A stretch of DNA of 64,000 bases from JAVJST01 sp965229715 (GCA_965229715.1 CBDDJL010000002.1:248001-312000); one strand, 5' to 3'; positions 35,203-44,467 are shown, numbered from the stretch's first letter. Numbers and translations: made by a program. The notes: generated by a model not told the origin, from the letters alone.

Positions 35203-35892
35203 ATGAAGACCATCGGCATCCTCGGCGGCATGTCGGCCGCATCGACGCTGATCTACTACCGGGAGCTTTGCCGGCTGACCCGTGAACGGCTCGGTGGCCT
35301 GCATTCGCCGGAGCTGCTCATTCGATCCCTCGACTTCGCCGACATCGAGGCGCTGCAGGCGGCCGGCGACTGGACCGAAGCAGGGCGGCTCCTGAACGCC
35401 GAGGCCAAGGCGTTGCAGCGCGGCGGCGCGGATCTGCTCGTGCTTGCGACCAACACCATGCACAAGCTCGCCGACGAGACGATGGCAGGCATCGATCTGC
35501 CGATGGTGCACATCGCCGACGCGACCGCGTCGTGCATCGTGGCGCATGGCCGTGCGGCCCCCGGTCTGATGGCGACAGCCTTCACGATGGAGCAGACGTT
35601 CTATACGGACCGGCTAATCGCGGCCGGGCTTGCTCCGGTGATTCCCGATGACGCCGACCGGGCGACGACTCACCGCATCATCTACGACGAGCTCTGCAAG
35701 GATATCGTTCGCGAGGAGAGCAGGGCTGCGTACGTGGCCATCGCCGATCGGCTGGTGTCGCGGGGTGCGGACTGCCTGATCCTCGGCTGCACCGAGGTCG
35801 GCATGCTGCTAAACGCAGAGAATGTCTCGGTACCGGTCTACGACACCACGCTGATCCACTGCGAAGCGGCGCTCGACCTGGCGCTCGCCTGA
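35203..35892 (+). CDS. aspartate/glutamate racemase family protein (YgeA-like, Thr/Cys pair)
   Basis: Protein of 229 residues of the Asp/Glu racemase fold. ILGGMSAASTLIYYREL is the N-terminal motif, LATNTMHKLA carries T83, and LILGCTEVGML carries C196. Classic aspartate racemases have two catalytic Cys; here the first is Thr, the pattern of E. coli YgeA and L-Asp/Glu-specific racemase relatives. Those have low or one-sided racemase activity. The gene ends the Trm112/DUF971 run and converges with ubiH, 7 bases between stops. Substrate is uncertain, so a name beyond the family is not justified. Confidence 0.87.
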   Translation: MKTIGILGGMSAASTLIYYRELCRLTRERLGGLHSPELLIRSLDFADIEALQAAGDWTEAGRLLNAEAKALQRGGADLLVLATNTMHKLADETMAGIDLPMVHIADATASCIVAHGRAAPGLMATAFTMEQTFYTDRLIAAGLAPVIPDDADRATTHRIIYDELCKDIVREESRAAYVAIADRLVSRGADCLILGCTEVGMLLNAENVSVPVYDTTLIHCEAALDLALA

Positions 35893-35899
35893 ACGGGCA

Positions 35900-37126
35900 T
35901 CAGAGCGGCTCGCCGCGAAGCACGCGCGGCAGATCGCCGACCACACCCATGGCATGACGCATGAAGACCTTCTTGAGCGGACCGGCAGCGTTGACGGCAG
36001 CCATGCCGATGTCGCGGGCCGCGCGCGCCGGCGCGATATCGTTCGAGAACAACCGGTTCAGCATGTCGGTCATGGCCAGCATCAACGTATTGTCGAAGCC
36101 GCGCCAACGAGCGTAGCGTTCGAGCGTGGTCGACCCGCCGATATCCAAGCCGAGGCGGCGGGCATCGACAATCGCTTCGGCCAATGCTGCGGCATCGCGC
36201 AGACCCATATTGAGGCCCTGGCCGGCGATCGGATGCATGGCGTGAGCCGCATCGCCGGCGAGAGCGAGACGGTCGGCCACCGGTTCGCGCGCGAACTGCA
36301 ACGACAGCGGATAGCACCAGCGCCGGGGTTCCGGTTCCACGTCACCGAGGAAATCGCCGAAACGGCGGCGGAGCTCGCCCGCGAAATCGCGGTCACTGAG
36401 CTGCATGATGGTCGGGGCAAGATGCTTCTTATCCGTCCACACGATGCTCGCCCGGTTGTCCCGGAGCGGCAGGATGGCAAACGGCCCCGACGGCAAAAAC
36501 CGTTCATGAGCGATATTGTCGTGCGGCTTTTCATGCCGCACCGAACAAACGATGCCGACCTGATCGTAGTCCCAACGGGTGACCCGAATGCCGGCGGCGG
36601 CGCGCATGGCAGAGCCGCGCCCATCCGCCCCAATCAGCAGCCGGGCGCGGATTTCCCGGCCATCCCCGAGCCCGACGACAACGCCGCCCGGATTGCGTTC
36701 GACGCCGGCAACGGACGCGGGCGCCGCCACGGTAAGCGCGTCGAGCTCGGCGAAGCGCGCGGCGAGGGCGTGACGGATGTGACGGTTTTCGATCATGTAC
36801 CCGAACGGCTCATCGCCGACGTCGCGATGGTCGTAATGCAGAAACAGCGGCGAACCACCGTCGGAGACGCGAATATCCTCGATTGGATTGACCGTGTCGG
36901 CCAGGGCCGCCCAAATCCCGGCGCCACGCAACGCGCGGTGGGTCGAGAGCGCGATCGCCGATGCGCGGCCGTCAAATTCGGGAACGAGACCGGTCCCGAT
37001 AGCGGCGCGATCGATCATCACTGTCGGCACGCCTGATCCGGCGAGCAGGCACGCAATCGTTCCGCCGACCATGCCGGCGCCGACCACGGCAACGTCCGCC
37101 TCGACGATCTCTTTCTTGCGCGCCAT
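35900..37126 (-). CDS. UbiH/UbiF/COQ6-family FAD-dependent monooxygenase
   Basis: Flavoprotein of 408 residues. The dinucleotide-binding site VAVVGAGMVGG is at about 11-21, the GRASAIALSTHRAL motif near 55-68 and the second FAD motif LAGDAAHAMHPIAGQGLN near 283-300. These are the UbiH/VisC/COQ6 signatures. The enzyme hydroxylates the aromatic ring in ubiquinone synthesis; alphaproteobacteria often have one broad enzyme. The ATG at 37126 places the FAD motif normally; the frame is open back to 37252. Regiospecificity (UbiF, UbiH or UbiL type) is not determined. Confidence 0.9.
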   Translation of the reverse strand: MARKKEIVEADVAVVGAGMVGGTIACLLAGSGVPTVMIDRAAIGTGLVPEFDGRASAIALSTHRALRGAGIWAALADTVNPIEDIRVSDGGSPLFLHYDHRDVGDEPFGYMIENRHIRHALAARFAELDALTVAAPASVAGVERNPGGVVVGLGDGREIRARLLIGADGRGSAMRAAAGIRVTRWDYDQVGIVCSVRHEKPHDNIAHERFLPSGPFAILPLRDNRASIVWTDKKHLAPTIMQLSDRDFAGELRRRFGDFLGDVEPEPRRWCYPLSLQFAREPVADRLALAGDAAHAMHPIAGQGLNMGLRDAAALAEAIVDARRLGLDIGGSTTLERYARWRGFDNTLMLAMTDMLNRLFSNDIAPARAARDIGMAAVNAAGPLKKVFMRHAMGVVGDLPRVLRGEPL

Positions 37127-37318
37127 GCCGATAACTTGGGCGCGTCCCGCGGGGTTGTCCAGACGGATCGCCAAGAGGCAGGACGGCGTTGCCCAATTCC
37201 TATGCGCCGGCCCGAAACTGATTAATTTTTGAGCATGTTTTCTGGCCAGCATTGCGTCTGTTCAAAAAATTCAAACCTAACCCATTGAAAAATAGTCTTT
37301 TTTCTAATCATCTGACTT

Positions 37319-37334
37319 TGGCACGGTATTTGAA
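37319..37334 (+). promoter_or_regulatory. sigma-54-type promoter of the ammonium transporter
   Basis: TGGCACG-N4-TTGAA at 37319-37334 matches the sigma-54 consensus TGGCACG-N4-TTGC(A/T), with GG and G(A) correctly 10 bases apart and only the -12 C replaced by A. Predicted transcription would start near 37345, about 43 bases before the ATG. An A+T-rich stretch of about 60 bases precedes it, suiting activator and IHF binding. No NtrC site was recognised by eye. Confidence 0.7.
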
Positions 37335-37387
37335 ACGAAATGGCCGGCATTTCGGCCACGGGATCCCGTCAAAAAAGGGAGACCGAA

Positions 37388-38719
37388 ATGTTCAACCGTT
37401 ACCGTTCCGGCCCGCTGAAGATTCTGGCGGCCATTGTCATGTTGATCGCCGGCGTTCTGCCGGATAACGCCGTCGCCGCCGTCTCCGGCGAGGTAGCCTA
37501 CGTTTTCAATACCTTCTCGTTCCTGGTCCATGGCTTTCTGGTCATGCTCATGGCCGCGGGTTTCGCCATGCTCGAATCTGGCATGGTGCGGACCAAGAAC
37601 GTGGCGACCATCTGTCTCAAGAATATCGCGCTCTATTCCGTTGCCGGCGTGGTGTTCTATCTCATCGGTTACAACGCGATGTACGACGGGGTCGACGGCG
37701 GCCTGGTCGGCAGTTTCACAGTCTGGGTCGGCGACAATTCGGCGATCGACGCCGGCGATTTCTCGGGCGGCTATTCGGCGGAGTCGGACTGGTTCTTCCA
37801 GATGGTGTTCGTTGCGACCACGGCCTCGATCATTTCCGGCACGGTCGCGGAACGCATCAAGCTGTGGCCGTTCCTGTTGTTCGTCGTTGTCATGGCCGGC
37901 GTTATCTACCCGGTGCAAGGCGCCTGGCAGTGGGGCGGCGGCTGGCTCGCGGAGATGGGTTTCTCGGACTTCGCCGGGTCGACCATCGTTCATTCGGCCG
38001 GCGGCTGGGCCGCGCTCGCCGGCGCCATCGTGCTCGGGGCCCGCAAGGGCAAGTTCGGCGCCGAAGGCCGGATTAACCCGATTCCGGGCTCATCGATGCC
38101 GCTGGTAACCCTCGGCACGTTCATTCTCTGGTTCGGCTGGTTCGGTTTCAACGGCGGCTCGCAGCTGGCCCTCGGGTCTGCCGCCGACGCGACGGCCATC
38201 GCCATCATCTACGCCAACACCAACATGGCGGCGGCCGGCGGCGTCATCGCGGCGATGGTCCTGACCCAGCTGATCTATAAAAAGGTCGACCTTTCCATCG
38301 TCCTGAACGGTGCTCTCGCCGGCCTCGTCAGCATTACCGCCGGGCCCGATACCCCGGCCATCTGGCAGGCCATCCTGATCGGCGGCATCGGCGGGACGAT
38401 CGTGGTGTTCGCGGTGCCGTTGCTCGACCGCATGAAGGTCGACGACGTTGTCGGCGCCATACCGGTTCATCTCATGGCCGGCGTCTGGGGCACCCTGGCC
38501 GTGCCGCTGACCAATGATGGCGCATCATTCGGCGTTCAGCTAACCGGCATCGTCGCCATTGGCGCTTTCGTCTTCATCGCCAGCTTCATCGTCTGGACGA
38601 TCATCAAGATGACGGTCGGCCTCCGGGTCGGCGATGAAGAGGAATACAGCGGCCTCGACACCACCGAACTCGGCCTCGAGGCCTATCCCGAGTTCGGCCG
38701 GGGTTCGCAGAAGATTTAG
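37388..38719 (+). CDS. amtB: ammonium transporter (Amt/MEP/Rh)
   Basis: Integral membrane protein of 443 residues. An N-terminal signal-like segment is followed by eleven predicted helices. The twin histidines are visible in STIVHSAGGWAAL and IPVHLMAGVWGTL, and ILWFGWFGFNGGSQLA and NTNMAAAGGVIAAM are Amt signatures. It takes up ammonium at low nitrogen and is usually regulated by a PII protein. The ATG at 37388 is preceded by GGGAG. The glnK gene that usually accompanies it is not beside it. A sigma-54-like promoter upstream fits NtrBC control. A strong hairpin follows at 38755-38791. Confidence 0.95.
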   Translation: MFNRYRSGPLKILAAIVMLIAGVLPDNAVAAVSGEVAYVFNTFSFLVHGFLVMLMAAGFAMLESGMVRTKNVATICLKNIALYSVAGVVFYLIGYNAMYDGVDGGLVGSFTVWVGDNSAIDAGDFSGGYSAESDWFFQMVFVATTASIISGTVAERIKLWPFLLFVVVMAGVIYPVQGAWQWGGGWLAEMGFSDFAGSTIVHSAGGWAALAGAIVLGARKGKFGAEGRINPIPGSSMPLVTLGTFILWFGWFGFNGGSQLALGSAADATAIAIIYANTNMAAAGGVIAAMVLTQLIYKKVDLSIVLNGALAGLVSITAGPDTPAIWQAILIGGIGGTIVVFAVPLLDRMKVDDVVGAIPVHLMAGVWGTLAVPLTNDGASFGVQLTGIVAIGAFVFIASFIVWTIIKMTVGLRVGDEEEYSGLDTTELGLEAYPEFGRGSQKI

Positions 38720-38754
38720 GCCGGCAACCTCCCTGCTACACAGGGGAGCCGGTC

Positions 38755-38791
38755 GGGCCGGTCGCACCGCTCAGCGGGGTGCGACCGGCCC
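38755..38791 (+). terminator. intrinsic terminator after amtB
   Basis: A perfect 14-bp stem, GGGCCGGTCGCACC paired with GGTGCGACCGGCCC, with a 9-base loop lies 36 bases after the stop codon and is followed by GTTTCCTT. It is the strongest simple hairpin in the window and fits intrinsic termination. Confidence 0.75.
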
Positions 38792-38858
38792 GTTTCCTTG
38801 TCCGTAACGGCCGACAAAAGGACTTGCGGCGGGCGCGAAATCCGCCGATCACTGGCCC

Positions 38859-40058
38859 ATGCAAAACAATCCGCTGCTCGAAACCCTGCCCGACTACCCG
38901 TTCGACCGGCTGCGCGCCCTGTTGAACGGCGTTTCGCCGCCGGAAGGCCTGGAACCGATATCCCTCGCGGTTGGCGAGCCGCAGCAACCGATCCCGGATT
39001 TCGCCTATGAAGTGCTGGCCGAAAATGGCGTCGACGGCTGGAACAGATACCCGCCGTTCAACGGGTCGCCAGACCTGCGCGCTGCCTTCGCCGGCTGGCT
39101 CGGCCGCCGATACGGACTGGGCCCGGGCGACATCGATCCCGACCGGCACGTTCTTGCCTGCGCCGGCACGCGCGAAGCGCTTTATCTGTTTCCGACATGG
39201 TTGGTGCCGTCGGAAAAGAACGGCAAACGGCCCATCGTCGCCATGCCGAACCCGTTCTATCACGTCTACGGGACTGGGGCGCTGGCCACGGGCGCCGAGT
39301 CATTTTACATGGCCGCGACACCGGAGACAGGCCATCTGCCCGATCTCGACGCACTCGACGGCGAAACCCTCGACCGTCTGGCGCTGATGTTCATCTGTTC
39401 GCCGGCCAACCCGCAGGGCGTGTTCGCCGATTCCGTCTATCTCGAGCGCGCCGTCGGGCTCGCCCGCAAGCACGACTTCGTTCTGGCTGTCGACGAATGC
39501 TACGCAGATGTCTACGACGACGCCCCGCCGCCGGGCGTGCTGCAAGTCTGCAAGGAAATGGGGGACGGCGGCTACGACAACATCATCGCGTTTCATTCGT
39601 TGTCGAAACGATCCAACGGCGCCGGCCTGCGCTCCGGCTTTCTCGCCGGCGATCCGGATATTCTCGCCGGATTTGGCCGGTTCCGGAGCTACATCGCGGC
39701 CAGCGTCCCGTTGCCGGTCGACCGGGTATCGGCGGCGCTGTGGGCCGACGACGGCCATGCCGCAGATGTCCGCGCCTTCTATCGTGCCAACATCGACCGT
39801 GCCGGGCGCGTGCTCGGTAATCGGTTCGGATTCTACCGCCCGCCCGGCGGTTTCTTTCTCTGGCTCGATGTCGGCGACGGCGAAACGGCGGCCCGAAAGC
39901 TCTGGCAGGATGCCGCGCTGCGGGTTCTGCCTGGCGCCCATACATCCCGGCCCGGCCCGGACGGCTCAGCCCCGGGCGATGCCTTCATCAGGATCGCGCT
40001 GGTGACGCCGGGTGCCGTGCTGGACGAGGCTTTGCGGCGGCTCGTTAACACCCTGTAA
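38859..40058 (+). CDS. dapC: N-succinyldiaminopimelate aminotransferase-like (DapC)
   Basis: Class I/II aminotransferase of 399 residues. PLETLPDYPFDRL-type start (here LLETLPDYPFDRLRALLNG), SLAVGEPQQPIPDF, NRYPPFNGSPDLRAAFAGWL, and FICSPANPQGV for cofactor contact. AVDECYADVY and the PLP-binding lysine in FHSLSKRSNGAGLRSGF complete the fold. DapC transfers an amino group to N-succinyl-2-amino-6-ketopimelate in lysine and peptidoglycan precursor synthesis. The start at 38859 fits the family. It lies 140 bases after amtB, past a terminator, and 25 bases before ftsK. Other class I/II aminotransferases cannot be wholly excluded. Confidence 0.88.
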   Translation: MQNNPLLETLPDYPFDRLRALLNGVSPPEGLEPISLAVGEPQQPIPDFAYEVLAENGVDGWNRYPPFNGSPDLRAAFAGWLGRRYGLGPGDIDPDRHVLACAGTREALYLFPTWLVPSEKNGKRPIVAMPNPFYHVYGTGALATGAESFYMAATPETGHLPDLDALDGETLDRLALMFICSPANPQGVFADSVYLERAVGLARKHDFVLAVDECYADVYDDAPPPGVLQVCKEMGDGGYDNIIAFHSLSKRSNGAGLRSGFLAGDPDILAGFGRFRSYIAASVPLPVDRVSAALWADDGHAADVRAFYRANIDRAGRVLGNRFGFYRPPGGFFLWLDVGDGETAARKLWQDAALRVLPGAHTSRPGPDGSAPGDAFIRIALVTPGAVLDEALRRLVNTL

Positions 40059-40083
40059 AGACCCTGTTCTCTACAAATAGGGC

Positions 40084-42486
40084 ATGACCAGAACAGTCTC
40101 TCCGGCTTCCGGCGGGGCGCTGCTGCCGGCAGCCCTCGTTGCGTTCCTGAAGCGTCGCGCCCTCGAAGGGGCGGGGGTGCTTTTCATCGCCGCCGGCGGC
40201 GCCCTCATGGCCCTGCTGCTGAGTTACTCGCCCGCGGATCCGTCACTCAACAATGCGACCGGTCAAACCGCCACGAATATGCTGGGCCGGCCCGGCGCGC
40301 TTGTCGCCGACGTCATGTTGCAGGTGCTCGGCGTCACCGCCGTCCTGCCTGCATTGACCTTCTGGACCTGGGGCGTGCGTCTTGTCCGCAAGGATGGCGT
40401 CGGCCGCCCCGCGCTGCGCACCTTGTCGCTGCTGATCGCCATTGTCCTCGCTGGCGCGGCCTTGAGTTCTCTGTCGGTGCCCGGCAACTGGCCGCTGACG
40501 ACCGGCCTCGGCGGTCTCGCCGGCGACATGTTGCATGCGCAGCTTGTCCTGCTCGGCGATCTCGCCCATCCCGTATACGGCCCGCCCGCGCTGGCGACGC
40601 TCGCCGCCGGACTGGCCACGAGCCTGATGGTCTTTGCCTTCGGTTGGTCATGGCGCGACTGGCGACTGGCGGGCGGCGCCATGCATCGCGCGTCGACCGA
40701 AGCGGTCAGCGGTGCGCGGCGCGTCGGCGGCACCGTCGGCAACCGCATCGGCACCATCGCCCACACCCTCGATGAGGTGCGTTTGCGCTTCTCCGACCGC
40801 GAGGTGTCCGATGCGCGCGTCGACGACGTGCTTGAGACGGAAATCATTACAGCCCGCGAACCGGCGTCGGTCAGCTCCGACACCGCATCCCGGAAAAAGC
40901 GCAAAAACACCGTCGTTTCGGCGCCCGCACCCCGTGCGCGGGCCGGCAAGAAAGCGGAGAAGGAGCGTCAGAAGAGCCTCGATCTCGGCGAGGACGGTGT
41001 TTACACCAACCCGCCTCTCGAACTGCTGGAAGAGACCAAAGCGCCGGCGGCCAAGAAGGTGAACACGGAGTCGCTGGAACAGAACGCACGTTTCCTGTCA
41101 TCGGTTCTCGAAGACTTCGGCGTCCGTGGCGAGATCGTCAAGGTGCGTCCGGGACCGGTGGTTACGCTTTACGAACTCGAACCCGCACCGGGCACAAAGA
41201 CCTCCCGCGTTATCGGGCTGTCGGATGACATTGCCCGCTCGATGAGCGCCATTTCGGTGCGCGTCGCCGTGGTGCCGGGCCGTAGCGTCATCGGTATCGA
41301 ATTGCCGAACGGCGACCGCGAAATGGTTCAGCTTCGCGAACTGCTCGCCGCCGAAGCGTTCGAGAAAGCCTCGGCCAAGCTGCCGCTCGCGCTCGGCAAA
41401 GACATCGGCGGGGCACCGGTCATCGTCGATCTCGCGCGCATGCCACACCTGCTGATCGCCGGCACCACCGGATCGGGCAAGTCCGTCGGCATGAACGCGA
41501 TGATCCTGTCGCTGCTCTATCGGCTGCGCCCGGACGAATGCAAGTTCATCATGATCGACCCGAAGATGCTTGAGCTTTCGGTTTACGACGACATTCCGCA
41601 CCTGCTGACGCCGGTCGTCACCGATCCGTCAAAGGCCGTGGTCGCGCTGAAATGGACCGTGCGCGAGATGGAGGACCGCTACCGCGCCATGTCGCAGATG
41701 GGCGTGCGTAACATCGCCGGTTTCAATCAGCGCATCGTCGAAGCCCAGAAGAAAGGCGAAACCCTGACACGCCGGGTGCAAACCGGCTTCGACGAGGATG
41801 GCAAGCCGGTCTACGAGGACCAGCCGATCGCCAACGAACCGCTGCCTTACATCGTCGTCGTCGTCGACGAGATGGCCGACCTGATGCTGGTCGCCGGCAA
41901 GGACGTCGAAGCCGCGATACAGCGTCTGGCGCAGATGGCGCGCGCCGCCGGCATCCACCTAATCATGGCGACGCAACGCCCATCGGTCGACGTCATCACC
42001 GGCACGATCAAAGCGAACTTCCCGACCCGCATCAGCTTCCAGGTCACATCGAAGATCGACAGCCGTACGATCCTCGGCGAACAGGGCGCGGAAAACCTGC
42101 TCGGTCAGGGCGATATGCTTTACATGGCCGGCGGCGGGCGCATCACCCGGACCCACGGACCGTTCGTTTCGGACGAAGAGGTCGAGGAAGTCGTCGAGTT
42201 CCTGAAAGGTCAGGGCACGCCAAGCTACATCGAGGAAGTCACTACCGACGACGAAGCCGCTACCGGTCCGGGCAGCTCGGGCAGTGGCGGCGGCGCCGAC
42301 GAGCTATACGACGAGGCCGTCGCGCTTGTCGCGCGCGAAGGCAAGGCCTCGACCAGCTTCATCCAGCGGCATTTACAGATCGGCTATAACCGCGCCGCCC
42401 GGATTATCGAAACGATGGAATCGGAAGGCGTCGTCTCGCCGGCCAATCGCGTCGGCCGCCGCGAGGTCCTGATCGGTAATCACTGA
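40084..42486 (+). CDS. ftsK: DNA translocase FtsK
   Basis: Protein of 800 residues in FtsK order: about four N-terminal membrane segments, a basic variable linker (about 250-320), the alpha/beta motor with Walker A LIAGTTGSGKSVGMN near residue 460 and Walker B VVVVDEMADLM near 596, and a C-terminal gamma winged helix (LYDEAVALVAREGKASTSF to VGRREVLI). It couples chromosome-dimer resolution to division at the septum and docks on KOPS sites through the gamma domain. Here the linker is short compared with E. coli. The gene is between dapC and a fatty-acid desaturase. Confidence 0.95.
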   Translation: MTRTVSPASGGALLPAALVAFLKRRALEGAGVLFIAAGGALMALLLSYSPADPSLNNATGQTATNMLGRPGALVADVMLQVLGVTAVLPALTFWTWGVRLVRKDGVGRPALRTLSLLIAIVLAGAALSSLSVPGNWPLTTGLGGLAGDMLHAQLVLLGDLAHPVYGPPALATLAAGLATSLMVFAFGWSWRDWRLAGGAMHRASTEAVSGARRVGGTVGNRIGTIAHTLDEVRLRFSDREVSDARVDDVLETEIITAREPASVSSDTASRKKRKNTVVSAPAPRARAGKKAEKERQKSLDLGEDGVYTNPPLELLEETKAPAAKKVNTESLEQNARFLSSVLEDFGVRGEIVKVRPGPVVTLYELEPAPGTKTSRVIGLSDDIARSMSAISVRVAVVPGRSVIGIELPNGDREMVQLRELLAAEAFEKASAKLPLALGKDIGGAPVIVDLARMPHLLIAGTTGSGKSVGMNAMILSLLYRLRPDECKFIMIDPKMLELSVYDDIPHLLTPVVTDPSKAVVALKWTVREMEDRYRAMSQMGVRNIAGFNQRIVEAQKKGETLTRRVQTGFDEDGKPVYEDQPIANEPLPYIVVVVDEMADLMLVAGKDVEAAIQRLAQMARAAGIHLIMATQRPSVDVITGTIKANFPTRISFQVTSKIDSRTILGEQGAENLLGQGDMLYMAGGGRITRTHGPFVSDEEVEEVVEFLKGQGTPSYIEEVTTDDEAATGPGSSGSGGGADELYDEAVALVAREGKASTSFIQRHLQIGYNRAARIIETMESEGVVSPANRVGRREVLIGNH

Positions 42487-42523
42487 ACTTGCGGCATCAT
42501 TCGCCCGGGTTTAATCCGGGGAC

Positions 42524-43414
42524 ATGGACCACAAGCAGATCATCGCCGCCCTGCCGGCAGAGGACCGTAAACGCCTGTTGGAGAAATCCGACGCGGCGGG
42601 TCTGATCCACGCCGCCGTTCATTTCGGCCTGATCGGCATTATGGGCTACGCTATCGCCATCGAAGTGCCGTACTGGCCGTGGCTGATGATTCCGCAGGGC
42701 ATCCTGATCATCTTCCTGTTCACCTTGCTGCACGAATGCGCGCACCTGACGCCGTTCAGAACCCATGCGTTCAACAAAATCGCGGCGTGGGTATCCGGAT
42801 TTGCCATCCTGATCCCGCCAGAATGGTTTCTCTATTTCCACTTCGCCCATCACCGCTACACCCAGGACCCGGAACGGGACCCGGAACTCTCCGAGCCCAA
42901 ACCCGAAACCCGGGCGGCGTATCTCTGGTATGTGAGCGGAATACCGACGTGGTTCGGTAACATGCGTCAACTGATCGGCAATCTGACCTATGCGAAGCCC
43001 GACGGCTTCACCCCGAAGTCGGCCTACGGCAAGGTGCGGCGGGAAGCGTTCCTGTTCATTGCCGGTTACGCAACCCTCACCGCGGGCTCGATTTATCTGA
43101 ACACGGATGTGCTGCTCTGGACGTGGGTCGTACCGGCGCTTATCGGCCAACCGTTCCTCCGGCTCTATCTGATGGCCGAGCACGGCCTGTTGCCGAACGT
43201 TTCCAACATGATCGAAAACACGAGAACGACCCGCTCGAATGCTCTCGTCCGCACGCTTGCCTGGAACATGCCCTGGCACATCGAGCATCACGCCCTGCCG
43301 ACAGTGCCGTTTCACCGGCTTCCCGATCTTCACCGACTGATCCGCGGCCACACGCCGGAGCCCGAAACCGGATATCTGGCGTTTCACCGCGACTACATCC
43401 GCCAACTTCGATGA
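42524..43414 (+). CDS. membrane fatty-acid desaturase
   Basis: Protein of 296 residues with about four hydrophobic segments and the three His boxes of membrane di-iron desaturases: HECAH near 70-74, HFAHHRYTQDPERDPEL near 106-122 and HIEHH near 250-254. These boxes bind the di-iron site that inserts a double bond into acyl chains or related lipids. The HECAH start and HIEHH end are like the FADS-like sub-group; other hydroxylases of the same fold are possible. The gene lies between ftsK and lolA, which are neighbours in many alphaproteobacteria, so it looks inserted. Confidence 0.88.
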   Translation: MDHKQIIAALPAEDRKRLLEKSDAAGLIHAAVHFGLIGIMGYAIAIEVPYWPWLMIPQGILIIFLFTLLHECAHLTPFRTHAFNKIAAWVSGFAILIPPEWFLYFHFAHHRYTQDPERDPELSEPKPETRAAYLWYVSGIPTWFGNMRQLIGNLTYAKPDGFTPKSAYGKVRREAFLFIAGYATLTAGSIYLNTDVLLWTWVVPALIGQPFLRLYLMAEHGLLPNVSNMIENTRTTRSNALVRTLAWNMPWHIEHHALPTVPFHRLPDLHRLIRGHTPEPETGYLAFHRDYIRQLR

Positions 43415-43457
43415 AACCGAATTGCGCGGATTGTCGTGCACGCTTATATCTCGCGTC

Positions 43458-44090
43458 ATGAGCGCGCTCCTGTCCCGTATCGTCGTTCTCTCACTCGTGC
43501 TGCTCGTGGCTCAGAATTCGGCCTCGCATGCGGCCCTGAGCGACGCAGACCGTGCCGCCATCGACAAGGTCGAGCGCTATATCAACGACATCGATACGTT
43601 GAAAGCGCGCTTCTTTCAGTTCACCTCCTCGGGCGAGGTCGCAGAGGGCGCGTTTTTCGTCGACCGTCCCGGGCGGATGCGGATCGAGTACGACCCGCCG
43701 GTGCCCGTTCTGATCGTCGCCGATGGTCTATTCCTTATCTACAACGACACCGAACTAAGCCAGGTCAGCCGCGTACCGCTGCTGTCGTCCCCCGCAAGCG
43801 TTCTACTGCGCGAGGATCTGAAGCTCGATGGCGACGGCCTCAGTGTCACCAACGTCGCACGCGGTAGCGGCACGTTGGAAATCACCGTCGAACAGACCGA
43901 CGACCCGCTTGCCGGCCGCATCAGCCTGACGTTCTCCGACAACCCGCTCGCGTTACGCAAATGGACAGTGGTCGATGCCCAGGGGCTGATCACGGATTTC
44001 GCACTGGTCAATCCACGCTACGGTGTCGAGCTGGACCCCGAACTGTTTCGTTTCGTCGATGACATCGGCGCCGACGGTCAGGACCGGTAG
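43458..44090 (+). CDS. lolA: outer-membrane lipoprotein carrier protein LolA
   Basis: Periplasmic protein of 210 residues with an N-terminal signal (LLSRIVVLSLVLLVAQNSASHA) and LolA-domain motifs RYINDIDTLKARFFQFTSSG, GRMRIEYDPPVPVLIVADG and FFVDRPG. LolA carries lipoproteins from LolCDE in the inner membrane to the outer membrane. The ATG at 43458 gives a good signal peptide; the frame is open a little further back to 43422. It follows the desaturase by 43 bases and converges with the DOPA-dioxygenase-like gene, with 12 bases between stops. In many alphaproteobacteria lolA follows ftsK directly. Confidence 0.92.
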   Translation: MSALLSRIVVLSLVLLVAQNSASHAALSDADRAAIDKVERYINDIDTLKARFFQFTSSGEVAEGAFFVDRPGRMRIEYDPPVPVLIVADGLFLIYNDTELSQVSRVPLLSSPASVLLREDLKLDGDGLSVTNVARGSGTLEITVEQTDDPLAGRISLTFSDNPLALRKWTVVDAQGLITDFALVNPRYGVELDPELFRFVDDIGADGQDR

Positions 44091-44102
44091 GTCCGCCGGC
44101 CT

Positions 44103-44465
44103 TCAATCCGGCGCCGCCTGGTCGGTCTCGTCGAAGATCGACAGATCGAGCGATTCAATCGAGCCCATCCACATCGTCCCCTGCGTGTGATCGTAGAGAT
44201 CGTCGCCGGTCATCGTGTGAATGAATACGGTCAAGTCGCCGCGGTTTTGGCCGAGCCACGGGATCAGCGCGCCGAAGGTTTCGGGCGCGAACGCGAGCTG
44301 ACAACTCCACATCGGGTGCGGGCCGACGGGTTGACGGTGCATGCGGCCCATGGATACGCCGAATGCATCGCGCGCCCGTTCGCAGAGATCGCGCGCCCGA
44401 TCGAACGTCTCCGCATCGAAATAGACATGGGCATGCCAGCCGACGATATTCTCCGGCGCCGGCAT
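44103..44465 (-). CDS. DOPA 4,5-dioxygenase family protein
   Basis: Small protein of 120 residues with NIVGWHAHVYFDAET near the N-terminus and VFIHTMTGDDLYDHT further on, the His-rich signature of the DOPA 4,5-dioxygenase family. Plant and fungal members cleave DOPA in pigment synthesis; bacterial ones are mostly uncharacterised. No pigment genes are near. It ends 2 bases before the CenR-like gene on the same strand, so the pair is probably co-transcribed, with the CenR-like gene upstream. Confidence 0.85.
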   Translation of the reverse strand: MPAPENIVGWHAHVYFDAETFDRARDLCERARDAFGVSMGRMHRQPVGPHPMWSCQLAFAPETFGALIPWLGQNRGDLTVFIHTMTGDDLYDHTQGTMWMGSIESLDLSIFDETDQAAPD

Positions 44466-44467
44466 CG

